Below are positions 39,957-49,900 of a stretch of DNA of 64,000 nt, one piece after another. The stretch comes from Strigamia acuminata (taxonomy: Eukaryota > Arthropoda > Chilopoda > Geophilomorpha > Linotaeniidae), in the NCBI GenBank assembly GCA_949358305.1, contig OX442314.1:5645087-5709086 (forward strand). Reading direction: 5' to 3'. How positions within the stretch are numbered: the stretch's first letter is position 1; the number at the start of each line of letters is the position of its first letter. Both the position numbers and the translations under genes were made by a program. The notes under the pieces are model-generated. The model had not been told where the DNA came from. It was given only the letters and a program-made list of their open reading frames with translations, and did not search any database.

Positions 39957-42809
39957 TTGAACATTATCAACGATGAATTTCGGGATTGTTTTGCGACAAG
40001 TCTGGAGGAAGTCGGATGCTTCCCCGGGTACCAAATGGACATCGAGTTGACCACGACGAAGCCAACCAATCTTCGACGGTACCAATATTCCGCGGCCCAA
40101 CAAAAAGAAATTGACAAGATGGTCAGCGAACTGGAGGGGGCGGGGTTCATTACAAGGTCGAAAAGCCCTTTTAATAGCCCAATAGTCATGGTGAAGAAAA
40201 AGACGGGAGAGTGGCGCATTTGCATCGATTTCCGGTCACTAAACGAGATCACCGTCAAGGAACATTTTCCGTGTCCCCGAATGGAAGAGCTTTTGGACGG
40301 GACACACGACTGGCGGGTCTTTCTCGTGTTTGACTTGGCGTCGGGGTATTACCAAATTGAGTTGACGGCTGCAGCACAAGAGAAGACGGCGTTTTCCACG
40401 ATGAGCGGAAAATACCAGTTTGTACGCATGCCGTTTGGACTCATAAATGCCCCATTCGTGTTTAATCGGGTGATGGAGCTGGCATTTGGCCATTTGTCGT
40501 ACGAGACCTTGCGGCGCTACATGGACGATCTCCTGTCGGGCGCCAGGACTAGCATGGAATTAATTGAAAAGATGAGAAAAATTCTGATCGAGGTCCGGAG
40601 GTCGAAACTAACGCTGAAGCTGAGTAAATGCCATTTCCTTTGCGAGGAAGTGCAATTTTTGGGCCTACGGCTGACGATGGGTGGGTTGCGACCCGGACTG
40701 GAGAAAACGAGCGCCATTCGGAATTTTCCAAGACCAAGAGACGTGCGAGGCGTGCGAAGCTTTCTGGGGCTATGCGGGTACTTTAGGCGGTTCATTGCGG
40801 GGTACGCGACCAAGACGAGAGCGCTGACGGCGTTGACCCGGAAAAATGTATCGTTCGTGTGGGCGATCGAATGTGAGGCGGCGTTTCAAAACTTAATCAG
40901 CGAGCTGATAGCGGAACCAGTCCTAAAGATTTATGACAACACACGACCGTGCGAGCTGCACACGGACGCGTCACAGGACGGCGTCGGAGCGGTGCTGATG
41001 CAGCGGGACGACGACAACGAGCTACACCCGATACTTTACGCGAGCAGAACAACCACCGACTGCGAGAAACGTTACCACTCGACGGAAATTGAGCTGATGG
41101 CAGTGGTGTGGGCGGTACTGAAGTTTAAAATGTACCTGTACGGGGCCGAGTTCACAATCGTCACCGACTGCGAGGCGGTGCGATACGGGTTAAAGAAGAG
41201 GGAGTTGACACCACAAATCGGACGCTGGGTGCTGGCGCTATCCGAATATGACTTCAAAACCATACACCGACCGGGACTGCTCATGGGGCATGCCGATGCT
41301 TTAAGCCGGAACGCAGAAGCGATCGGAGGCGAAGAAACGGAGTTTGAGCGGCGGTTTCGGGTCAACCAAATTAAGTTTTTGGAGGGCGATTGGCTCGTGG
41401 CTGCACAGGGGAGCGACCCGGAGTGCAAGGAGATGCGGGACGCGCTTTTGGCCGAGGACCCAAGCACGCTGGACGAGCGGATGCAGCACAAAATTCGGGG
41501 ATACAAACTGAAGCGCGGGCATGTGTATTTTGGGCTGACGAGAGACGAACGACGGAGGGATGTATTGTACCTGCCGAAAATGATGCGACAGCAGCTTATA
41601 CACGAAGTGCACGACGGTCACGCACACCCCGGCGTCGACGCGACCATCGAGGCGCTTTTAAAGAGGTTTTGGTTTCCGAAAATGAGGAAATTCGTCAAGG
41701 CGGCGATTGGGGCGTGTGTCACGTGCCTGATGGGAAAGGAGCCAGGGGGAAGGCGCGCGGGCGAATTGAACATCATCGAGCGAAAGAAGGTGCCATTCCA
41801 TACTGTACACGTGGACCATGTGGGACCGTTCCCGAAGAGCGGCAACGGACTCAAATACATTTTGGTGGCAGTGTGTAATTTTTCCAAATGGGTGACTTTG
41901 ATGCCAGTAAAGTCAACGAATGCGGTCACCACGTGCAGGGAGATCAGAAGACTCTGCACCCGAATGTGGATCCCGACACGGATCATCTCAGACAGGGGAA
42001 CTGGGTTCACCAACGCATTATTTGCACAGATGTGCGAGGAACTCGGGATCCAGCACGTGTTGACCTCAACGGAAAATCCGAGAGCAAACGGGCAGGTGGA
42101 ACGGGTCAACCGGACGCTGATTCCAATGCTGGCGAGTCAGACGACGAGGGACGATGGCAGCGACTGGAGCAGAGGGGTCGCCAAAGTCGAAGTGGCGCTG
42201 AACTCGAGAATGAGTCAGTCAACTAGGAAGACGCCGATGGAGGTTTTATATGGGTTCCAACCACGGACTGTGGTCGAGCCAAAGTTGGCAGCGGTGGTGG
42301 TCGACGAGGGCAGCGACGACGAGACCGAGATCGAGGCCACGAGGGACGAGGCGTTCGAGACGTTAACGGCAGGCCAGATTAAACAAACGCGGGCATTCGA
42401 CAGGCATCGGGGGCCAAACCGCAGATACGAGATCGGAGATGTCGTTGTCGTCCGGCGGAAGGCGATCGCCATCCAAGGAAAAGCTGGGAAGTTGAGCAGT
42501 CTATATCGAGGCCCATTGCGAGTCAGCAAGAGGATCTCGAGCACGGTCTACGAGATTACGAGTCTCGAGGAGCCACCGCGTTACGTGACGACGGCGCCGA
42601 TCGACCAGCTGAAGAGGTGGGCGGTCGACGATGACGCCACGTCGGATGCGGAGGAGGACAAAACGACGGGCGTCGGCGAGGGCGCCGACGGTAGTCGGAT
42701 GACCGAATGTAGAGTTTCAGGGTCATTGACACGCGTTGCAGGGGGGAGTCAGACTTGTGACGCTGGAGGACCACCAGCGCACGTTGCAGGGGGGGAGTCA
42801 GACTTGTGA
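39957..42809 (+). CDS. gypsy-1 pol: RT, RNase H, integrase
   Basis: In frame with gag-protease and separated only by the TAG, so translation probably needs readthrough or a reverted stop; no ATG at the start (the frame opens ATA ATT TTG). RT: WRICIDFRSLNEITV, FDLASGYYQIEL, MPFGLINAPFVF and YMDDLLSG. RNase H: HTDASQDGVGAVLMQ and RYHSTEIELMAVVWA. Integrase: zinc finger HDGHAHPGVDA...CVTC, catalytic VDHVGPF, SDRGTGFT and RANGQVERVNRTL (D, D, E). A C-terminal chromodomain-like or GPY region precedes a tail made of the 49-bp repeat (TRVAGGSQTCDAGG). The stop lies on the first bases of the 3' LTR. Confidence 0.9.
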   Translation: MNIINDEFRDCFATSLEEVGCFPGYQMDIELTTTKPTNLRRYQYSAAQQKEIDKMVSELEGAGFITRSKSPFNSPIVMVKKKTGEWRICIDFRSLNEITVKEHFPCPRMEELLDGTHDWRVFLVFDLASGYYQIELTAAAQEKTAFSTMSGKYQFVRMPFGLINAPFVFNRVMELAFGHLSYETLRRYMDDLLSGARTSMELIEKMRKILIEVRRSKLTLKLSKCHFLCEEVQFLGLRLTMGGLRPGLEKTSAIRNFPRPRDVRGVRSFLGLCGYFRRFIAGYATKTRALTALTRKNVSFVWAIECEAAFQNLISELIAEPVLKIYDNTRPCELHTDASQDGVGAVLMQRDDDNELHPILYASRTTTDCEKRYHSTEIELMAVVWAVLKFKMYLYGAEFTIVTDCEAVRYGLKKRELTPQIGRWVLALSEYDFKTIHRPGLLMGHADALSRNAEAIGGEETEFERRFRVNQIKFLEGDWLVAAQGSDPECKEMRDALLAEDPSTLDERMQHKIRGYKLKRGHVYFGLTRDERRRDVLYLPKMMRQQLIHEVHDGHAHPGVDATIEALLKRFWFPKMRKFVKAAIGACVTCLMGKEPGGRRAGELNIIERKKVPFHTVHVDHVGPFPKSGNGLKYILVAVCNFSKWVTLMPVKSTNAVTTCREIRRLCTRMWIPTRIISDRGTGFTNALFAQMCEELGIQHVLTSTENPRANGQVERVNRTLIPMLASQTTRDDGSDWSRGVAKVEVALNSRMSQSTRKTPMEVLYGFQPRTVVEPKLAAVVVDEGSDDETEIEATRDEAFETLTAGQIKQTRAFDRHRGPNRRYEIGDVVVVRRKAIAIQGKAGKLSSLYRGPLRVSKRISSTVYEITSLEEPPRYVTTAPIDQLKRWAVDDDATSDAEEDKTTGVGEGADGSRMTECRVSGSLTRVAGGSQTCDAGGPPAHVAGGESDL

Positions 42810-42854
42810 CGCTGGAGGACCACCAGCGCACGTTGCAGGGGGGGAGTCAGACTT
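42758..42854 (+). repeat. 49-bp tandem units across the gypsy-1 pol end and 3' LTR start
   Basis: Units starting TGACGCTGG at 42758, 42807 and 42856 are spaced by exactly 49 bp. Two lie in each LTR and one extra lies upstream of the 3' LTR, inside pol. The G7 run (CAGGGGGGGAGTCAGAC) doubles as the polypurine tract. Confidence 0.85.
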
Positions 42855-43139
42855 GTGACGCTGGGGGGACCACCAGCGCACGTTGCAAGGGGAAACCGAA
42901 CTCGTGATACTTGATGATCACCAGCGCGCGTTGCTTGAGGGGGGGTCACCGGACGCTGCCGCCCAGTGACCACCCAGGCAAGGTAATTATTGTGAGCAGC
43001 CAATCAAGGCTGTCGTGGAAAGGGGGAGAAACCCTGGTTGTGTAAAATAAAGAGACACTTAAGATACAGTTGTCAAAAAGCAAAGACGTGTTTCTTGTCC
43101 GCTGTTTTCATTTCAAACAACATTCAACGAAAGTTCACA
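42807..43139 (+). repeat. gypsy-1 3' LTR (333 bp)
   Basis: Same length and sequence as 37409-37741 by eye (one difference near TTGAGATACAG versus TTAAGATACAG). Confidence 0.88.
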
Positions 43140-43822
43140 ATGTCAATTCTATTGATGTGGTCATATAGGAAGTCGATGGTAGGCTATTCAGTGGTGACCT
43201 TAAATTTGACCCAGAAGGTCATTTTCAAGGTCATTCACTTTCTAACTTTTAAACCGTTTAAGATACAGCAAAATTTCCAAGTACAAAGTTGTAGAACACG
43301 ATCGAGTTAGTACTATCCAACTTATCTTAGACATCTTAATTTAAATGTTTTCATTTTAAAATGAAAACAAATCAGCTGAAGTAAAGCCAGCCATTGTGAC
43401 AAAACTTAAATTTCTACTGCAAAAGTACTGAATTTCTTCAATAAATGTATTCAAATTTACTTGTTTACTTGTTTACTTGTAAACAAGTAAAGCCACTGTT
43501 TTTTTTTAATGTCTAAATTATTTTATTTTTATAGGAACAAAATATTTCAATTTGCTGATTTGTTTTCATTTTTTTAAAAAAACCTATTTTACTTAAAGTG
43601 ACTAAGATAAGTTGGATAATACTAATTTGATAATGCTCTACAACTTTGTAATTGGAAATTTTGCTGTATCTTAAACGGTTTAAAAGTTAGAAAGCGAATG
43701 ACCTTGAAGATGAACTTCCGGGTCAAATTTAAGATCACCACTGGATAGCCCACCATCAACTTCCTATATGCCTACATCAATATAATTGATATATCTTCGG
43801 TTATTTCAAGAAAAAAAGGTGT
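43140..43822. mobile_element. Foldback MITE, left end truncated, split by gypsy-2
   Basis: Inverted halves: TATTGATGTGGTCATATAGGA, AAGGTCATTTTCAAGGTCATTC, AAACCGTTTAAGATACAGCA and ACTATCCAACTTATCTTAG recur inverted at 43600-43790. The right terminus resumes after gypsy-2 at 56944-56972 (GTTTTCAGACTTTTGACTCACCCTGTA). The matching left terminus is missing where gypsy-1 ends, consistent with a deletion at that junction. Confidence 0.7.
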
Positions 43823-44865
43823 TGTCACGGTCCTGACTTTAGACAGTAATAATTTTCAAAATTTTAAGCGCATTTTGCGCCTTTCCTTTAAATTTTCCCC
43901 AATCATATTGAGAAATTGTTCTAGTTTCCCTAAATTATTTTATTTTTCCCAAATCTAAATTTATTATTTTATTTTATATTATTTTCCTTATTTTTGATAT
44001 TTATCTTTAATTTGGCCTGGTTTTAATCACCCCATCCAGACAATTCATGAGAATTCTGCAATAAGTTGATATAATCGCGCTCTAAATTTACATATTTCAC
44101 CCCTGATCGCCTGTTTTCTGCTCGGTCCCCATTGGAAATTGACTTGGCCTTTGACATGTGATCAGAGGTGACTTGTTCTGTCAAGACATTTTTGACAGAG
44201 AGAATAATTTTCGCCTTCGACTAGTCAACATCTTCTGTCTTAAACTGGAAGATTTCCAAGTGCGATTATGTTGCGTCTCAACGCATACGGTCACATTGCA
44301 GCCCGAATTCTCATGTTAGTCTAACTAACCACAACATTTATTATTTGCCCATTATTTGCGTACAAATTACTGGAAAAACGGCGTATTCGACGGTCTCAAT
44401 TCGTCAATACATTTTATGCCACGACTGTGACTTCCTCCTCGGCCTAGACATTTTGAACTCATACTCGTCTCAATTGCGTATTCATTTCATTATCGACGGT
44501 TCGACGACGTTGTCTGCGGTTTGGTACCTGTTTGCGCGTTCACCCAACGTTTGCGCGTATTCAGGAGAAGAAACATACTCTTCGTAAGTACGCCTAGCAT
44601 ATGACGACATTTTCCCTAGTGAAGAGCGATGTTTTGGTCTTAAAATTCGAAGTATCAACGTTCGCCATTTTGTACGGCGCCCGAATTGAATCCTGCACCC
44701 ATAAAATACAGATTTCACGAATAGACGCTGTCTTAACCTAGCTACCACCCCCGGCAAAGTTTTAAGAGTTGCAGCGCCTGCGAACCTAAATTTTCTGGTT
44801 ATTACAATCCCTGGAAATTCTTAAATTTCCGAAACCATTGTTAAAAAGTCGACTACGACGTGACA
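43823..44865 (+). repeat. gypsy-2 5' LTR (1043 bp)
   Basis: TGTCACGGTCCTGACTTTAG to GTCGACTACGACGTGACA. No difference from the 3' LTR was noticed. Confidence 0.95.
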
Positions 44866-44869
44866 ATCT

Positions 44870-44887
44870 TGGCGAGCTAGACAGGAT
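44870..44887 (+). other. gypsy-2 primer-binding site, tRNA-Arg-like
   Basis: TGGCGAGCTAGACAGGAT starts 4 nt after the LTR. TGGCGA and ACAGGA are at the positions expected for a complement of an arginine tRNA 3' end, as in the mdg1/412 group, but the acceptor bases between differ from the isoacceptor I know. Confidence 0.5.
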
Positions 44888-45015
44888 TCAACTCGAAACG
44901 TGTTCTAAGAGAACACAAACCACCATTTTCTTCAGTGAAGACTACGCAAGTATAGGTCGTTATATTTATTTGATTAATTACTTATTTTTGCCGGCACACA
45001 TATTATTATTTCAAC

Positions 45016-46932
45016 ATGGCTTCACGCGACGCTTTGTCGCAATCCAGTGTTTCGGACGTAGAAGCCGAACAAGCGCATACTTTGCCACTTCCAGACTCAC
45101 CAACACATGAGCCGGACCAACAGCAGGATCTACTAGTACAACCAATCTCTACTGATGTACCATTTTCCAATCCTTGGAGGACATACGCTCAAATGGAAGC
45201 GGATCAACTCCAACATGAACGGGAAGCGGCTGCAGCACGGGATCAATGGGAGGAAAATAGACGCCATTTGCAGGACTCACTCATGGAGAGAAGACAAATA
45301 GTGGACGGGATGCGAGCGGTTCGAGAAGATATTCAACGAGGACCGCCGCCTCCTTACCAACCTGCGTTTATGCAACCGGAACCACAACAACATCGAAGGA
45401 ATCCACCTGCACTGACGATGGAAGCATTGATGAGAGTGTTACGAGAGGATAGAAGGGAGTTACAGCACGAACTTCGCCAGGAGTTGCTCGAGTCGATGAG
45501 GCAAATTAGGCGCGAGCTGAACGACAGAGTGGAGGAATTTATCCATTCGCACAACGAGCGAACTCAGCCTGAACCACCAGCACCAGAAGCAGGTTCAGGG
45601 GCCACACGTCGTGGTCGAGAGGGCGCTCGGGGAGCCGACTTTTCTTTTGGAGATACTGGACGTGCATCGGGACCACGACGCACTGGCTCTTATTCTCCGA
45701 GACGACGCCAACAACATTCACAACAGGGAGACACGACTTCCAATGTTCCACGGGACCCACCACCGAATCCTGACCCGGATTCCGCTCAAGGAGGTAGTCA
45801 AGGCATACCACTCAGCGCCTCAAGACAGCTGCCTCACACGAGATCTCAACTCTCGTTGGAGTCGGAAGATCAGCGTCAAGCCGCTCAGGTTGGAAGGTAT
45901 AAACTTAAAGTTGAAAAAATTCCATACTTTGATCCGGATGAGGCTACTTTCGACACAGTGGACCTGTTCCTGGGTAAGCTATATGCGCACATGTTTACCA
46001 TGGGAGCACCGGAGGGAATATATTTGAAAGTATACGTGGTTCTCGCGCTCCGAAATAGAGCGCAACGTTGGTGGATGGCTCTAACTCCAAAACCTAACAA
46101 TTGGGAGGACTTTGAATTAATTTTCAGGCAGGTATTTTCCATCAATTCAGCTTTAGCTAATGTTAAGTTGTCTCAGCGCAAACAAAAGCCAGGGGAATCA
46201 ACTATGTCGTTCCTCAGCGAGATGATTCATTATTTAAATATTGCTGGATACAAGGACAAGGGCTTGCAGTGGGAACGAGTTCAGGGCATGATGCAAACTC
46301 AAGTCGTACAATTAATGCGCTCTTGGTGCATCAGGACGATCGACGACGCAGTCAAAATGGGCAACGATGTCGATAATCGCCTTCAATTGGATTCGTTGCG
46401 GACTTTTGAGTACAAACAGTGCGGAGTTTCGGACCAGGAGATGCCTTTACCCGCAGGAGTGGGTCCTGCCACACGCACCAGAACAGAGGAGGAGAAGTTA
46501 AATCAACAATCTACTTCGTCCAGGTCTGGTCGTTTTTCAAGATTCAACAAAGTATTTACAGCATTGCTCGAGGACATGTCGGCGTGCGCGCTCGATCCAG
46601 AGGATCCCAACAGCGAGGAAACCAATAAGGACCCGCCAAAGGAGTCTGCATCAGCGGCAGCACAAAAATCTGATGTCCACGCCATGACTGCGACTACTGC
46701 GCCAACACCTAGAACGGATACACAGCACACATGTCCCAAGGACGTTGTCATTTTTCCAGCCGCTAAAGAAGCGCCTTCAGAGCCAAAGCTCCCGAAGAAT
46801 GCTATGTGGAGAAAAACACCAACGGACAAATGGTTTATGTCCGACAGGCAATCATGGAGGCCTGTGTGCCCCGTTTGTGGCAAGGAATGGAGTCGTCAGT
46901 CGGGAAACGCAAGCGGCCTGCTCAAAGCATGA
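45016..46932 (+). CDS. gypsy-2 gag, 638 aa
   Basis: ATG 45016 (MASRDALSQSSVSD). About residues 50-185 are predicted coiled coil (QMEADQLQHEREAAAARDQW, LREDRRELQHELRQELLESM), followed by a Pro/Ser/Arg-rich linker. The Retrotrans_gag domain spans about 295-430 (VDLFLGKLYAHMFTMG, ALRNRAQRWWMALT, WEDFELIFRQVF). The C-terminus has CPVCGKEW, half of a zinc knuckle. The last 127 nt overlap pol in the -1 frame, with the GGGAAAC heptamer 8 codons before the stop. Forms the particle; its fusion with pol depends on frameshifting. Confidence 0.88.
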   Translation: MASRDALSQSSVSDVEAEQAHTLPLPDSPTHEPDQQQDLLVQPISTDVPFSNPWRTYAQMEADQLQHEREAAAARDQWEENRRHLQDSLMERRQIVDGMRAVREDIQRGPPPPYQPAFMQPEPQQHRRNPPALTMEALMRVLREDRRELQHELRQELLESMRQIRRELNDRVEEFIHSHNERTQPEPPAPEAGSGATRRGREGARGADFSFGDTGRASGPRRTGSYSPRRRQQHSQQGDTTSNVPRDPPPNPDPDSAQGGSQGIPLSASRQLPHTRSQLSLESEDQRQAAQVGRYKLKVEKIPYFDPDEATFDTVDLFLGKLYAHMFTMGAPEGIYLKVYVVLALRNRAQRWWMALTPKPNNWEDFELIFRQVFSINSALANVKLSQRKQKPGESTMSFLSEMIHYLNIAGYKDKGLQWERVQGMMQTQVVQLMRSWCIRTIDDAVKMGNDVDNRLQLDSLRTFEYKQCGVSDQEMPLPAGVGPATRTRTEEEKLNQQSTSSRSGRFSRFNKVFTALLEDMSACALDPEDPNSEETNKDPPKESASAAAQKSDVHAMTATTAPTPRTDTQHTCPKDVVIFPAAKEAPSEPKLPKNAMWRKTPTDKWFMSDRQSWRPVCPVCGKEWSRQSGNASGLLKA

Positions 46933-49900
46933 GTCCAGAGAGCGGGTCGGATACAATCATCAAGGACTCTACTGAGAAGAAGACTGAAGAATCACCAGAC
47001 GTCGATAGAAGTACAACACCGTCTACTCCGACACCAGAGGCGCCGTCTGCTGTTCGAGAAGACAACAACAAATCATTAACCCCGTCTACGGACATTAAAT
47101 TAACTACATTAATCAAAACAGATTCAAGTAAATCAAAAATAAAAATACCCGGTGTCGTAACACCACAACCAACAAAATCAGCGCAACTTTCGTCTGTGAA
47201 AGCCAAGGAAACCCCCAAAAAACCAACTTCGTTGACAACGCAGAGTGAGACGTTGCAAACAAACTTCGTTCTTTTGTCGCCCGAGGAATTGCAAAAATCC
47301 GAAGAGCCAAGAATCGAAATTACGAAGACTGATCGCTTCAACAGAGAAGCACCATATATCAAAATAACATGGGCTAGCGTGAGTTTTGTCGCACTTTTGG
47401 ATTCAGGCGCTCAGACATGTGTAATGTCAGAGTCATTATTTAACAAACTTAAAGCCAATATGGGTTTGGAATTGCTCGAACTTCACGAAACAGTGCGTAC
47501 AGCGGCCGATGACAAAATTCCAGTTAAGGGATCTGTTAAACTGTCGGTGCGCGCACCTTTGGCCGTTATTTCTTTCATTTGTTTAATTATACCCAAAACA
47601 TCAGAGGACCTTCTGCTGGGAAGAGATTTCTGCAGAGCGGTTGGTCTGTGCACGGACTTTGAATTGTGCCAGTGGTATTTGAAGGGATCGCCGGAGCGAA
47701 GACAATTCATGACTTTAGAACAAGCTAACAAGTCAGAATCTGTTCTTTTATTTCCCATCAAGAAGCCCGATGATACAAAGAATAGCGCTAAGGATGTACC
47801 CAAGGTAGTAATTAATAACATTAATTGTATTCTTCTAGAACATCGATCTTTGTCGCAAGAGATTTTCGAATATCCAAATGACGATGCTCAGCACCAAATC
47901 AAGAGGATTCGGAATCGTACACGAGATCAGTGGTCATTTATATGGTCACCAAAGAGGAAGGATTCCATTAAAAAATCAAGAAGATTCAATTCATCATTGT
48001 TTTCGACGCTTAGCCAACGCAGACGTGCAAGACGACAGCGGAGACGCCTTTATGAATTGTCACCAACAATAAAACAACTTAACACGCAGGGAAGACAGCT
48101 TTTGCGTCGTGTGGATGAAAATGCGCTCATGGCCAGAGTACACGATCATTCGACGATTTCGGAGCCGCCTCTGGATGTTAACGTACTACAATATCAACCA
48201 AGCAGTGATCCAACGCAACTGGATTGGATTTACGACCAGCTGTGGTCATCATTGACGGTACCCCAAATTCGTTTATTAATTCAGACTCTTCGACCAATTT
48301 CGAAAGTATTTCGTGAGGAGGTCGGATTATGTAACAACACTCAGTTTGAAGTAAATTTAAAACCGGACTTTAGACCAATTCATGTGCCTGTAAGACCCGT
48401 TAACCCAGCAAAAAAGATGGTAATTGACGCTTATTTGGACCAAAAACTAAAACAAGGCATTATTCGTCGATCAAAAAGTGATTGTGCGGTGGCGCCTGTT
48501 GTTGTTCCAAAGAAGACTGGAGACTGGCGTACAGCCATGGATTTTAGACCGATGAATGCTCAGACTTTACCCGATGTCTACCCACTGCCCGACATCGATA
48601 ATATATTTTCTTATTTAGGAGGATCAAATTGGTTTTCGATCATAGACGGACGAGAAGCTTTCCACCAGATTGGAGTGCGTCCAGGTGACGAGAGATTTCT
48701 CGCATTTATTACGCACAGAGGACTTTTCGAATATGTGAGAATGCCATTTGGACCCATTAATGGCCCAGCAACTCTGCAGAGAGCCATGAACAAAACTTTG
48801 TCGAAATATCTTTACAAGTTCGTGTTCGTTTATCTCGATGACGTCATAATTTTCAGCAAGACTTTCGAGGAGCATGTACAACATCTCAAAATAATTCTTC
48901 AAGCCTTGGATGAGGCGGGATTCACGATGAACGCCAACAAGACGGAATTGTGCAGAACATCGCTCGAGGTTTTAGGACATATTGTAGAGGCTGGACACAT
49001 TAAACCAAACCCAAATAAGGTGACGGCAATTCAATATTTTCCGGCGCCTACCAACATCAAAGAATTACAAAGATTCAAAGGAATGATTGGTTATTATCAG
49101 TCATTTTTTCCAAATTATTCAAAAACATGCGAGGTGTTTCGCCCTTTGCTCAAAAAAGATTCTGAGTGGAATTGGACGATCCAACACCAAGAAGCATTTA
49201 ATTCACTCAAGAGAGGACTGGCTGAACCAACTCTACACCGAAGATTCCCAGATTGGACCAAGCCATACATACTGCAAACAGACGCCAGCTATTCAGGTTT
49301 GGGCGCTGCACTCATGCAATTAAATGATCAAGGTGAACGAACACCAATTGCCTTTGCATCACGTGCATTGAATTCTGCTGAAAAGAATTACAGCGTTACT
49401 GAAATTGAATGCTTGGCGGCGGTTTGGGCGGTCAAAAGATTTCGTGTATATCTTGAGATGATGAATTTTTATTTAGAAAGCGATCATTTGTCGTTAAAGT
49501 GGCTTTTCCAGCAGCGAGAACCAAAAGGACGCCTGGCACGATGGGTTCTGTCCCTCAGTGAGTACAAATTTACATTTCTTTACTGCTCAGGAGCCCAGAA
49601 TCGTGTTGCGGATGCCCTTAGCCGTGCGCCTGTGGAACCATCGGAACCATTGGATGCAGACGACTCGCCTCTCGTTGATGAAACATGCTACATCGCCTAT
49701 TTTGACGACCCAAATGATTGGCCAAAATTACCAATAATCAACATTATTGGAGTTGGATTGGCTGCGGCACAACAACGAAATAACGCAGCTGTGATGACAA
49801 GAGCGCAAAGACGACAGCAGCAAATTAAACCAAAATTGGGCAGGCCAAAAGGTTCTAAAAACAAGAAGAGACCGCCACCAAATTATCAGGTATTAACTCG

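Larger units (their letters stand above)
37409..43139 (+). mobile_element. Ty3/gypsy retrotransposon 'gypsy-1' (5731 bp)
   Basis: 333-bp LTRs flank a gag-protease ORF and a pol ORF in the same frame. The left flank (ACCGTATTGGGT) and right flank (ATGTCAATTC) show no duplication, and the MITE on the right is missing its outer 70 bp or so. The element or its flank was therefore probably rearranged after insertion. Confidence 0.9.

Noticed and set aside
44345-44757. ORFs inside the gypsy-2 LTRs (also 56423-56835)
   Set aside because: They repeat only because the LTR repeats; no motif and short.
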